Shown: one piece after another, positions 33,112 to 44,316 of the stretch
Numbering within the stretch: position 1 is the stretch's first letter
Layout: each line of letters begins with the position of its first letter
Assembly (NCBI GenBank): GCA_022925895.1
Contig: JAKSYS010000348.1
Location: 1-63,101 of the forward strand
Reading direction: 5' to 3'
DNA: 63,101 bases
Source: Fragilaria crotonensis
Lineage: Eukaryota > Bacillariophyta > Fragilariophyceae > Fragilariales > Fragilariaceae
Translations under genes and position numbers: made by a program
Notes under the pieces: generated by a model
The model's database searches: none
What the model was told of the DNA's origin: nothing
Seen by the model: only the letters and a program-made list of their open reading frames with translations

Positions 33112-34930
33112 AAGGAGCGGCTCTGAGTGATCTTGTTGATCGTGTCGCTCACTCCTTTTTGCCTGTTGCACTTCATGCAGAATACGAACAAGTTGAATTG
33201 TGTCAGGTAGTGGCGGAAGAGATTCGTCCAATGCGCTGCCGCAAGAATTACCAACGACGATGCTGTTCAGCGTCCCATTGTATGTCTTGTCAATGTGCCG
33301 ATGGTTGTGCTGGTTGGCGTGTGGTCGGTTGACATCATGGTAAGAAAGGAGGGGCTCCGAATGATTTCTCATCGTCTCATCGTCATCGTTGCTGCCAACG
33401 TTCTCGTCATCATCACCGCTCCCATGATCATCGTTGCTACCCTGCTGCTGTACAATGTCATTTTGGTGTCCAACACTGCAGACTTCCTTGTCGGCAGCAT
33501 GTTGTTGTTCCTCCCCCTGCTGGTTGTGTGGATGGTAGTCTTCTTGGCAAGAAAGAAGAGGCTCCGAATGATTTCTCAGCGTCTCGTCATCATCACTTCC
33601 ATCGTACTCATCACCACCCTCATCATCCTCAGGATTGTCGTTTTGTTGATTACCAACGAAGTCGTTAACTTCATCGTCGGTGGTGTGCTCTTCTTCCTGA
33701 ACAGGAGGAACAGGATAGTAACTGTACATTCCATGTCGCCATGAGTTCCTCACCATCTGTGCTGGTAAGTCTTGACTCGAAACAGAGCACCATTCGGCGA
33801 TGTGCTTCCTGGTCGAGGGGTCAATTTTCCCTTGGTGTAAGCCCGTGCTAATCATCCATTCCTCCCACAGTTTGCGCATCCTGGACTTGAATGGTTTATT
33901 CACGCCAACATCGACGGGTTGGCACAGAGAAGTGCAACCACCAGGAATGTGTTCAACCTCAACGCCCAACCCCTCGATTGCATTCACTGTTGACCTCATC
34001 ATGTGACAGCGGTAAGAGTCAAGCAAGAGCAGCGGAACAATTCCTGGAGGTGCTTGGTCAATGTACGGCTTCAAGATCCTGTCGATCCATATGTGCATCA
34101 CTCTTTCGTCCATCCATGCATTGCTTTGGCATGCATACTCTATGTCATCTGGATACGTGACGAATTCATTTCTTTCGATTCGACCATTTGGGGCTCCTTT
34201 AAAAACAAGCAATGGGGTAAGTACTCGACCACTTGCAGACACCGTCATGGCACATGTTACTCTCTTTGTGTCGCTTGTTGACTTTCGAATGTGAATTGTG
34301 CGCAGTCCCACTGACTCAAGTGTTCTCTTCGCATTAAATGTAAATGGAACAGGCGTTTGGTCCATGTTAAGGATAAAATCTTCATGACGATTGCTCTGCG
34401 CGAGTTTCGGACGGATTGTTTGCACGTAGTCTTGGGCCAAACCTGCAGTCTCGGATGGGGATCGCTGGCTTTCATGTGTTCCCATCCTGTGCACAAGACT
34501 GTGCTTTCTGATCCACCGCCTTACTTTGATACCTTGCGTGACTCGATTTACGCTGGAACTCGGACATCAATCGAGACGCTTGAATGACGACAGTAGAAAT
34601 AGAAACTGCAAATCCTTGTTCCCTTAGTTCGAAGATGAACTTGAGTAGATCATTTTCGATTGGCGCTAACACTGAAGTAGGACCCTTAGCTGTACTCTTT
34701 GCCTTTGCATTGCCGTGTTCCACCATGGCCCTCGAAGTCGTAGACCATTCTCTGTACTGTTTTGGGATAATGTTGAGTGCTCTACATGCAGCCCTGATTG
34801 ATTCGCCCGCCTCTACACGCCTTCTCACATTCCGAACAATTGCAAGTCTCTCAAAGTTCGCGAAACGCCTCCTTTTACTGTTCCGAGGAGTAGGTGTAGT
34901 TGACCCATTCATGATGGCCAACGACGACAT
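33091..34930 (-). pseudogene. pogo-like DDE transposase, one frameshift
   Basis: The N-terminal frame (34930-34472) starts with S-K-R-R-R-F-A-N-F-E-R and carries a helix-turn-helix (I-R-A-A-C-R-A-L-N-I). Near 34535 the frame shifts by one base. The second frame (from about 34540 to 33091) continues R-R-W-I-R-K-H-S-L-V-H-R-M-G. The catalytic acids are in N-M-D-Q-T-P-V, L-L-L-D-S-Y-R-C-H and Q-P-V-D-V-G-V-N, the DDD pattern of DDE_1 transposases. The C-terminal 170 residues are acidic low complexity with repeated R-N-H-S-E-P-L-L-S. It would excise and reinsert the element at TA; as written the frame is broken once. Confidence 0.88.
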
Positions 34931-35123
34931 GAAACAAACAACAATGAGAAGTGACAGTCACGTTTCACAATCGCGCGCCAAAATATGAAGGTAAAAAAGA
35001 CTATTTTATGGCGCACATTCGAACGGAATCTTGCTCTCGGTTTACGTAGTTTAAGACCCACCCCCCAAAATTTGGACAAAATCACGCACAATTCCTGGGT
35101 CTTAACCAGAGAGATTTACGGTA

Positions 35124-35555
35124 GTCGTGTACAGTCCATAGCATAAAGACTACGAGTATATAATATAAATAAAATAAAATGCATATTTTATACTCAAACC
35201 AGGATCCGGGATCAGCCCCCCCCCGCCCCACACACACTCCAGCTGCATCCACAAGCCACAAGGACTGTAGAGGTCAGGCAAATGGCGGTTTGGAACTGGA
35301 GCGAAGATAGCTAAATTTCTCTTTCAACTTACCTTCCCGTAAAGATCCACGAGCCAATATATCATACATGTACCACACGACTACCAAACGCAACCTCAAG
35401 TCCACAGTCCACACACGTCCACACTCTCCTCCATCTTCCTACTTTCCACGATACTACTACTTCTACTGTTGGTAGTACATGTATGATAACATCTTCTATT
35501 GCATTACAATCGCAACAACACACGGAGTACCTGCGAATTCAATACATCTTGTCTC
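35124..35555 (+). promoter_or_regulatory. 5' flank of the OSCA-like channel gene
   Basis: The interval between the pogo element and the ATG at 35556 includes an A+T-rich tract near 35155-35190 (tatataatataaataaaata) and a C-rich tract near 35215. It probably contains the promoter; no defined site can be assigned. Confidence 0.35.
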
Positions 35556-38500
35556 ATGGCAAGTACGACAACTAGCGGTAGCAGCCATGGCGACTCTCCT
35601 GCGGTACTGGACGTGGAGATTCCGGAACGTGCTCATGGAAACGATGTGGATGCCAATCAAAGCATAGTATCGAACCTTTCCGATGATGGAACACATTCGG
35701 CATCGGTCGTTCATCGCGTCAAGGCGAATATTACCTCCATCATGGCGGATTCGTGGGCCATTATGACTGCCAAGGATGTTCCGGATAGTGAGGAGGATGA
35801 TGATTATGGTACTAATGGCAATGGTGAACCCAAGACGACTCAAAATCAATCCAAGGACGCACTCAAAGCTCTCGGAACATTCAATACAACTGCTACTCAA
35901 TCCGAAGGTGAACAAGAACAACATCAACGTCACGAACCAACGATTGATTTCCTCTTGGACCAACCAAAAACCATGACATATGGTCGTCGCATTGCTCTGT
36001 CACTCGCCAAGCATTCATGGTACAATCCGCAACTCAAACAACAAAAACAACAATCCACGGAGAACAAGGACGGCGACAACAACAAAAATACAGTTCCTCT
36101 CGTGGAAAGGAGACCACCCAAAGTCACAAGGAAGGAAACACCATCGTTGGCCAGAGCTTGGGCCTACTTTGATCGATTTGTCTTGCCTCGCTTCACCTTG
36201 CACGAAGATGGAACGTTTGATCGACATGACTTGAAACGAGCAGAGCCAGGAGAAAGCGACCTAGAAACAAAGCTGTACCACCCATTCTGCACACCCCTAT
36301 CGCAAATGGGAGATTTTGGACTAGGAATTGGATTGTACTTTTCGACACTCCGAGCCTTGACCATTTTGACATTTCTCGCAGGATTACTCAATATTCCGAA
36401 TTTCATTTATTTCAGTGGACCCGAGTATTCCAATTCGCAACCTGGGATTCCAGACCTACTCAAGGGATCTGCCATTTGTACTGTGAAACAGTGGGTACCC
36501 TGCGAAGGTTGTCAAACCAAGAACTTTGATCGACATCGGTTCGCCACCGCCGTCTCCGTCCAAAATGAAACAGGGATCTTCACTCCAGTCAATGCGACAT
36601 TTGCTCTCAAAAACGACTGTGCGGATATTGCACTAGAACAAGGAATGATCAACTACGGAACACTACTATTCATCATCTTTGGAATTATGGTCATCAATTT
36701 CTACCAGAGACGCAAAGAAATTGAATTCGACGAAGACGAACAGACAGCACAAGATTATTCCATTCGAATCATGAATCCCCCCAAGGACGCTGTAGATCCA
36801 GCCGAATGGCGCGCGTTTTTCAAAGATGCCTTTGATGCCCACGCGACCGTCGTGACGATTGCTCTTGACAACGACCCACTCATTCGAGCCCTGCGAGAAC
36901 GCCGCGAATGCCTTCGCAAGATTGAACTCAATCTGGAACCGGGAACGTCGCTGGATACCTTGACATTGGCGAAAATTGCCGCTGAAGTTGAAACGAGCCG
37001 ACGATTCTTTGGTCGATTGTTGGCCTATGTTAGCAACGGCATTCCAGAGCACTTTGGACGCATGGCAGAACTTGAAGCGAAAATCAAGGGATGGGCCCAA
37101 CTCGATTATCCTTGTTCTAGTGTCTTTGTTACATTTGAAACGGAAGCCGAACAACGCCGAGTCCTTTCTGGACTTGCCCTTGGTTCGTACCACGTCAAAC
37201 GTCAGACTCGCTCCAAACTCGATTCAAAGTATCTCTTTCGTGGAGCGTTGGTGTTGAGCATCAAGGAACCCGACGAACCGAGTACCATCCGTTGGGCAGA
37301 TCTCAATGTCAAGAGCATTGACAAGCTCAAGCCGCTGGCCACCACGACTGTTTCTTCGCTGATTGCAATCTTTCTGATTGCGTTGCTTGTGAATGTGATT
37401 CACGAAACGTCTCCAGCGTGGGCGGCGATTGCTATCGCTGTTTTCAATAGTCTCTTTCCGATGATTGCCAAGATGCTGACCAGCCTTGAACGACATTCAT
37501 CTGAAGGTCTCAAACAAACGTCGCTCTACTTTAAGATTGCTCTCTTTCGATGGGTCAACACTGCAGTGGTCATCACAATCATCACACCTTTCACTGCAAC
37601 GGTGGAAGCAGGCAATGGACTCATTCCTTCCATTTACGCTATTTTCTTTGCTGATATTGTTACGACCAACGCTGTCCAGTTTCTAGACCCGGCCGGTCAC
37701 TTTAAGCGTCACTTTGTGGCGCCGCGTGCCAAGACCCAAGACGCCATGAATCTCGCCATGCAAGGGGCTGAAATTGAGTTGGCCGAACGATACACGAATA
37801 TGACCAAGATTTTATTCTTGACACTGTGGTATTGTTCCATCTTTCCCGGCGCCCTATTCTTTTGTTCGTTCGCACTCGGTGTCAATTATTTTGTGGATGG
37901 ATTCTGTCTAATGCGAACATGGAAACGCCTTCCTCACCTTGGAACACATTTCGCAATTTAGCCGTCGCTACTTTTTTTCGATTGCTCTCGTTGCCATGGC
38001 TGTCGTGTCATCGTACTACTGGACAGGCTTTCCATTTGACAATCTCTGCCAAAATGACAACCCAATCAGCTCTGTCTATCCTGTCGGAACGTACAATCTG
38101 AAACGAGCCGACGGCCGGAACGTGACCAGTGACGTTGTCATCGACACGGATACTGCCTCCTTCCGTTATTGTTTGCAAGACTACATGCGATATGGCAATC
38201 TGACCTTCCCTGCTCTCTCCCGATGGCAGCCGGAAGGAGGAGAATGGATGTCGGATGACCAAGAGACTGTTGTTAACATTTACGGCTGGACGAGTTTGGC
38301 GGTGATTCTCGTTGTTTTCATCTTTTTCGCGACCCTCATATTCAGCAGCGTCCGAACCATGTTTTCCGTCGGCTATGCTCACCGTGGAGATGATCAGGGC
38401 ATTCCATTTTCGCAAGTGCGAACCATATCCGCATTTGTACCACAAGTCCATTCGGCAGTCTACTCGTACCCCCTGATGGCGTGTCATTGCAGTGGCGTCG

Positions 38501-38646
38501 ACACGAATTTGTTTGATTGGACGGATCCAGATCGGCCGCACTCCTATTATGATTTGACGGAAGATGCAGATGAATTGATTGGTGACAGATCTGTACAGGA
38601 CAAGTTGGTGCTTTTCCATTCTTTCCCATTTGCCACCACCGAATGA
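35556..38646 (+). CDS. OSCA/CSC1 (TMEM63)-like membrane channel, one frameshift
   Basis: The start at the ATG 35556 (M-A-S-T-T-T-S-G) gives 801 residues to 37961. The coding pattern continues in the next frame to 38646, so there is one extra base near 37950-37965 (the total is 3n+1). A polar N-terminal tail of about 250 residues is followed by two membrane segments (about 36310-36410 and 36640-36710). A cytosolic domain follows, with V-V-T-I-A-L-D-N-D and L-R-E-R-R-E-C-L-R-K. At least seven further membrane segments run from 37330 to 38345. The arrangement of N-terminal TMs, RRM-like cytosolic domain and 7TM block is that of OSCA/CSC1 mechanosensitive cation channels; an anoctamin-like relative is the alternative. 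Partial copies lie at 43.5 and 48.3 kb. Confidence 0.65.
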
Positions 38647-39444
38647 GGCAATTGCATCAGACGAGGCAGGAGGTTAGTATCATTAGGAATAAAGTTGACA
38701 TGCTCAAAGTACGCATTTGCCTTTTTGGAGAATTCACGCAAAGATGTTTGCCTCGTGGGTCATAGACCGAGTTATCATGTGCATTGAGCTCCAGGCTGTC
38801 ATGGGATATAGCAGGGCCACTCCACTTCACACTAATGCAAGGCAATACAGTACTCCATTATTGCGTCCAGTCATTGGTGTTTATTCTTCGACTACATACT
38901 ATTGACGAGTTGTTCGTTTCTCAATTTGTCTCTACAGCAGTTACGGCAGAAGCGTTATTTGATCGGTGTCCATGTTCTTGACGAACGTTGACAATTCCAT
39001 GTCGCTGGCTCATGATTATTAGCAATAAAGGGATAGACCAGACATAGACGTTGCCGTCCGCCAAGGCTCATATACAAAGCCCTCGGCAATCCTGGAAAGA
39101 AGTAGCAGTTCAGGCTTTTGGTTTCTCCTCTGTTGCATACCTCGTGACCAGTTAATGAACTTGTAAATCACAGAAAATATCTGCAAGTGTAACGAACACG
39201 GCGTCGATTGGTGCAAGTCAATCCGTGACATGGTAGTCTTGACATGTTGATTGCGACAAAAGGTATAGCAGGAGGAATTCCTAAGTCATTCATTGTAAAG
39301 GAGATTTTATGCCGAATAAAAGGACTTCAATTCTCATGTAACATGCAATAGAATCCTAGATAAGTCCGTTAATAAACTATCTTCATGTCATTTTGCCAAC
39401 CAAAAAAAGGATTCGTTTCAGAATCACCAAAGAATAACTAAAGC
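38647..39444. other. intergenic region between convergent OSCA-like and GT8-VWA genes
   Basis: It has no gene. Its last 110 bases (tctcatgtaacatgcaat onward, about 39330-39440) recur before the stop of each GT8-VWA copy (about 44200 and 48680), so the block belongs to the tandemly duplicated unit. Confidence 0.6.
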
Positions 39445-42290
39445 TTACAAGAGAGTTCCCGGAACCATGTTAGATGTGGTGAGGATGACCTGATCCTTCG
39501 TCGTAGATGGCAAGCCGTCGTAGTCAATGACGGCGGTGGCAGTAATCTCGTTGATGACTCCGTGACGTGGGTCAAGTCCAGAAACAACAAAACGGCCGAA
39601 CGAGAACCCTGATGGGCCGGCCTTCACATGACTTTCGTCAATGTTGTTTTGGACAGCCCCATTCACGCTAACCTTGAAGTCAAGAAGGACACCACCAATG
39701 GGGTTGTTGAGAAGTGCAGCCTTGAGTGCATCGGTAGTCGTCGCCAAGACTGGACCGTTCTTATTGAGCGGATTCGGAGTGTTGTCAATCAAGGCAAGAC
39801 CGTATCCCTCACGAACATCACTATCCGCCCCAATACCAATTGAAATACGCTTGACCTTGAAAGAGTCGAGTGTGGACAGCTTGCTTGCGTAGCTCGTCAA
39901 ATCAAGCCTTCTATCCTCCTTCTCCGTTGTTGTCCCTTCGCTATCGTCATCGTCGTCGTCGTCGTCACCAGTGGATTCACCGCCGCTACTCTCGTTATCG
40001 TTGTCGTCGTCATCGTCGTCGTCGTCGCCATCGTCATCGTCATCGTCGTCGTCGCCACTATCTTTGCCGTCACCGTTATCAGTCTCTTCGCGGTCTTTGT
40101 CGCCGGTCGCAACTGGGTCACCGTCAGACAAGAACAAGAGGAAGTTGTTCCTGTCCTTTGGTGCATTCTTGAAGTATTCGATGGATTTGTCCAAACCATC
40201 ATCAAAACTAGTAAAACCACCACAACGCAGGGTCTTGAGCTTTTTCAACAGCAGGGTGTTGACCTTTCTTTGATCATTGGCTTCGCATGGCGAATAAATG
40301 CCGAGATGCTCGGCGCCTGTACTGAATTCAATAAGACCAATGCTGACGTTGTCATTGCCCAAATCCGGGGTGGCAGCAATAGTCTCAAGCAGGGAAACAA
40401 TGGAAGCGATCTCAGCATCGAGGATGGTATTCGCTTTTCCGTCCTCGTCCAAGTCACCTAAGAATCAAGGAAGCATAAGATCGTGGTTGTCAATCACAAA
40501 GACTGAGCGCATACAACTTACCAACCAACGTGCCGGCAAATTTACCACACGTAGAACCAGAAGTATCAACGACAATCCCAAGATTGTAAGGCGCATCGAA
40601 GCCAGCCAACGAAATTTTACCACTCAAACACGCGGTGGGACTTCCAGTCACCTGACCGGTGGTCAAGGAAAGCTGCTGGTCTTGGAAGGCACCAGACGGG
40701 AAGGTGATTCTTCCAACTTTAGAATTGGTCTGCGTGTCCTTGTCACACACAGATGGTGCCGACTTGTCGTCAATCATGCGGTCGTAGCATGTGATTCCAG
40801 AGCAGGCACAGAAACCCAAAAAGACGTCAGGCTTGTACGCGCCATTGCGGAATGATGGCGGGCCATTTTTCCAGCATGACTCCTCAAAGTCAACACGGGC
40901 CGAGAACCAAGCTCGGTGAAAGCCTTCACAAGCTTTCTTAGTTGTAGAATCCCATGAATCTTTGTAGGCACACTCCCATGGCTTTCCACACGTGTCGATC
41001 AACTTAATGACACGCATGGACTTGAAGTCAAAAGTACGGCAATCTTTGCAATCCAATGGGTCGCGGCACACGACCTTCCCGGATGGATCCGTCGCACGGG
41101 GGTTGCTGGCGTCGTTACCAAAGACACAGCGAGAAAGAACGTCGCTGACGCCCGTTTCAACTCGAGTGAAGTAGTGAATAAAGAATCCCTTCATGCCAAG
41201 AACTCCCTTGAAGTCTTTGATACCCTGCCAGTTCCACCCCATGGTTGGTGAAAAAATGGCGTTCACGTAGGCATCGGCGAGTTTCTTGAAGAACTCCGGG
41301 CTGGGCTTTGCAATGATGAAATGCGAGCTCATTCCGCTGTTCTTGCCAGTATTGGGGAGAATGTCGGGGTAGTCGTAGGTAAAGCTGATCTTCTTCTTGT
41401 ATCTTTGAGGAAGTTGTCGAAGATGTTATCAAGAGGCTTCAGCATGAGGGTGGAGAAATCGACAAGCACTGCGGTGGTGAAACAAGAGATTGTGTGAGAG
41501 GGTGCAAGAAAGCTTTCCAGCGTTTTATTGAAAAGGATGGATCCCATACTTACCGACAGCTGGGTGGTGATCAAAGTTGAAACCTGGATACGCATGAAAT
41601 CTCTGTCTCCTGCATCGGAATCGATGTTATTCTTCACATATCCCTTCATATTCGCCTTGATGACTGGGCTACCAAGAATAGTAACCGTGTATCCCAAGTC
41701 CTGGAGAACCTTGACACGGTCGTAGGGTTCGTGGTTGGGACCCTTGCAAACAACTGCCGCTGGATGAACGACGGCGTACATGGTGGCGTTGTACTTGCTT
41801 TTAGCTGGATACGTGTTGCTGAAAATGGAGTACTTGAGGACTGCAGCGGCATCATAAAATGCATGACCTGGAGAAAGGAAAGGACAGTGATTTGTCTGGT
41901 GACTTGTGTGAATATTTGTGATAGAAGCTAATAATACATACCTGGATCGTACGAATCAGCGGCGGGGTATCCATCTGCGGGGCAACTGGCTAGAGTCAGG
42001 AAATATCCAATGTTGTTCTTCTGCAAAGGAATCAAGGATCTGACTCCTGTCGAGGCATACTGAGACTTAGGTGCAAAGAGATCTTCCCAATACTGCTTCC
42101 AATCTGGATAGTTGAAGACTGTCTTGCAGAGCCGACGGGTAGTCTCGGAAAGAGCTCTACGGCTCGCGCTCATGAGATTGGTGTTCAAAATGGCAAGGGC
42201 GCAGAGACCGAAGAAAAGGGCCTTGACTTTAAAAGTGCGTACAGGGGTAGCTGGCGCCATTCTACGGTATGTTGGATTATATCCTATCAT
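39445..42290 (-). CDS. GT8-like/VWA membrane protein, tandem copy 1, with two single-base deletions
   Basis: Four exons on the minus strand with GT-AG introns: 42290-41942, 41867-41554, 41468-40522, 40457-39445. Exons 2 and 3 are each exactly one base shorter than in copies 2 and 3. The deletions are near 41584 (a GGG run reduced to GG) and 41400 (the A-A-G repeat), and they break the frame. Exon 4 is 150 bases longer because of a poly-Asp insertion (about 39910-40085) in a VWA loop. The domain layout is as in copy 2: N-terminal anchor, glycogenin-like segment, Cys-rich region, and VWA with D-T-S-G-S, G-F-T-S-F and L-S-D-G. It is either an expressed gene with consensus errors or a recent pseudogene. 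Confidence 0.75.
39900..40090. repeat. GTC/GAC microsatellite coding poly-Asp in GT8-VWA copy 1
   Basis: Runs of gtc/atc triplets on the plus strand code for three long Asp runs on the minus strand. Copies 2 and 3 have only a short loop (V-V-G-D-G-D-K-E-E-P) at this place, so the expansion is specific to copy 1. Confidence 0.85.
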
Positions 42291-43490
42291 TGCTGTTTGG
42301 TTGGTGATTGATCAACAATGGCTTCTTTTACTTCGTGGTCAAGCAAAGAATTGTTTGATGCAATTGTGAACAAAGTTTGCGACGAGGGTCAAATATTCAC
42401 TTCCTTGCATTTCTTGTGCCAGCATTATGACTATTGATGACCTCTGCGGGTTTCACACTTTTAGAACTCAGTACTGGCAATAAATGTAGTAACGTCATTG
42501 ACGACATATATGGTCATGATTGTGACATATAGATGACGGAAATGAGGACCGTCTATGCCATGGATCAGTGCGACTGGTTCTCAGATTCGAAATATTTCGT
42601 ACGCGAAGTCGCATCAATGAATAAATCGCGCCTTTCGGGTCACGTGGGTTGCGTCGTGGGATCATAATTGCAGTCATCGTGCCTCAAGGTATAAGCCCAT
42701 AAATCCTGGATTAGTACTTTTGTACTATGTCGTAATTAGTCCATACTGTTCTACACGCGTCTGGTATGTCATAAACATACTTTTGTGTTCAGCCACCTGA
42801 CACATACGACGTATTGAACATTCAAAATGCATTTTAGTCAGAGTACCAAGCATATTCAACATGTGATTTGTACGACTTCCTAACAACAACGAAAAGTGGG
42901 ATCTATTTATGCTTCGTAATTTTTACTGTTGATAGTACCGTCGATCACCATGTCGCAGGCGTAAAAAGCCTCGCGCATGCGTGTCTCAAGTGTCAACCTT
43001 GAAAGGACTTCACAACCTTAGAAATCCGAAACACGAGCAGATTTAAACTCCTCTTCCTAAATACTTGTTATTTACGCATATGCCCTCGCTTACTTAGCTT
43101 TGGCATAAGATATTATTTAACGTAGGGACATAAAGGAAATGCAAATGATTGTCTACCCGGCCCTGTAGCGCATATGTCTGTGGAATGACAAAATCGAAAT
43201 TGCTATCTCATTGCAACACATGGATTTGTTGTACTTGTACGCTGATAAGTTTTTCGGCTCCCCAACCTTGCGAAACCTTTTTCATCCCAGAGCAGCAGAA
43301 TACGATCAAAACTTTCTTCTGCAATTGCTATCAAAAATCTGGTATCATATGCGTATTTGGTACCTTGTTCACATTTACATTAGGATGGTACGTGTATGAT
43401 AGCAAGCCAGATAACAGTGGAGTCCTGAGATGAGATGACAACGGTCAAAAGCGATATGCCGAGTAATTCATTCTATGTATGATGATATGC
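42291..43490 (-). promoter_or_regulatory. 5' flank of GT8-VWA copy 1
   Basis: The 1.2 kb upstream of the start at 42290 matches the flank of copy 2 (47021-48290) in patches. One conserved patch is aacgtcattgacgacata (42491-42508), matched by aacgtcattgtcgacata near 47223. ACGTCA is a typical bZIP half-site context. No other gene is seen. Confidence 0.4.
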
Positions 43491-44160
43491 AGGTATGGTC
43501 AACTGTGGAACACCTTCATTCATTGCCGTCGGAATTCTGATCATAAATTCTTAACAGAAGCTCGAAGAAGTTGAATTCGACAAAGGTAAACAGGTTGCTG
43601 TGGATCCAGCCGATGCTGACCAGCCTTGAACGGCATTCATCTGAAGGTCCCAAACAAACATCGCTCTACTTTATGATTGCACTCTTCCATTGGTCAACAC
43701 TACAGTGGTCATTAACAATTACCACACCTTTCGCCGCAAGGACAGATCACGTGAAGCGTCACACTTTGCGGCGCCGCATGAGAAGACCCCAAGATGCCAT
43801 GAATTTCGGGGCTGAAATCCAGATGATGGAGCGATACACCAATATGACCAAGATATTATTTCTTGGTACTGCGGTGTTGTTCCATTTTTCCCGGCGCTCT
43901 GTTCATTGGTTCGTTTGTCCACGAAATCATTGTCACTGTGGACGGATTCTGTCTGATGCGAACAAAATGCACTTGTTGCCACGGAGGTCGTTTCATCTGG
44001 CCTGAGGACAGGTTTTCCCTGACACAACCTCTGTCGAGATGTCAACCCTTTCAACAACTGGGAGAAGTTTGCAATCCAAGCAACGACACAAGGTTTCAAC
44101 AACCGAACACAGTTGCTAGGTGCAAGCCGACCCCGAACGTGGTTGACTTGACGCGACTAA
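43490..44160 (+). pseudogene. relic of the OSCA-like gene, tandem copy 2
   Basis: It matches the intact gene in order but with gaps. The part near 43495-43600 corresponds to 36645-36800, and 43610-44000 corresponds to 37465-37960 (M-L-T-S-L-E-R-H-S-S-E-G, E-R-Y-T-N-M-T-K-I-L-F-L). About 650 bases of the middle are missing, and shifts and stops are frequent. It occupies the same convergent position relative to GT8-VWA copy 2 as the intact channel does to copy 1. Confidence 0.85.
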
Positions 44161-44316
44161 AGGTGGAATATGGTGAGTTTTGACGATTCAATTGACTTGC
44201 AATTCTCATGTAACATGCAATCGAATCCTAGAGCGGTCCATTAATTCACTATCTTCTTCTCATTTTTGCCAACCACAAAAGGATTCGCTTCAGAATCACT
44301 TGAGCACTTTACCAAA

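Larger units (their letters stand above)
32098..35121. mobile_element. pogo-like Tc1/mariner DNA transposon
   Basis: The 3,024-bp element has perfect 25-bp inverted ends (starting CCGTAAATCTCTCTGGTTAA at 32098 and on the complement at 35121). It is flanked by TA on both sides (32096-32097 and 35122-35123), the Tc1/mariner target duplication. A second inverted motif gttaagacccaccccc lies just inside each end (about 32126 and 35050). It carries a minus-strand transposase (33091-34930) and a plus-strand accessory ORF (32608-33111). Confidence 0.95.

Noticed and set aside
39870-40273. Plus-strand Arg/His- and Ser-rich frames opposite GT8-VWA copy 1
   Set aside because: They arise from the GTC microsatellite; the minus-strand exon with its VWA motifs explains the region.
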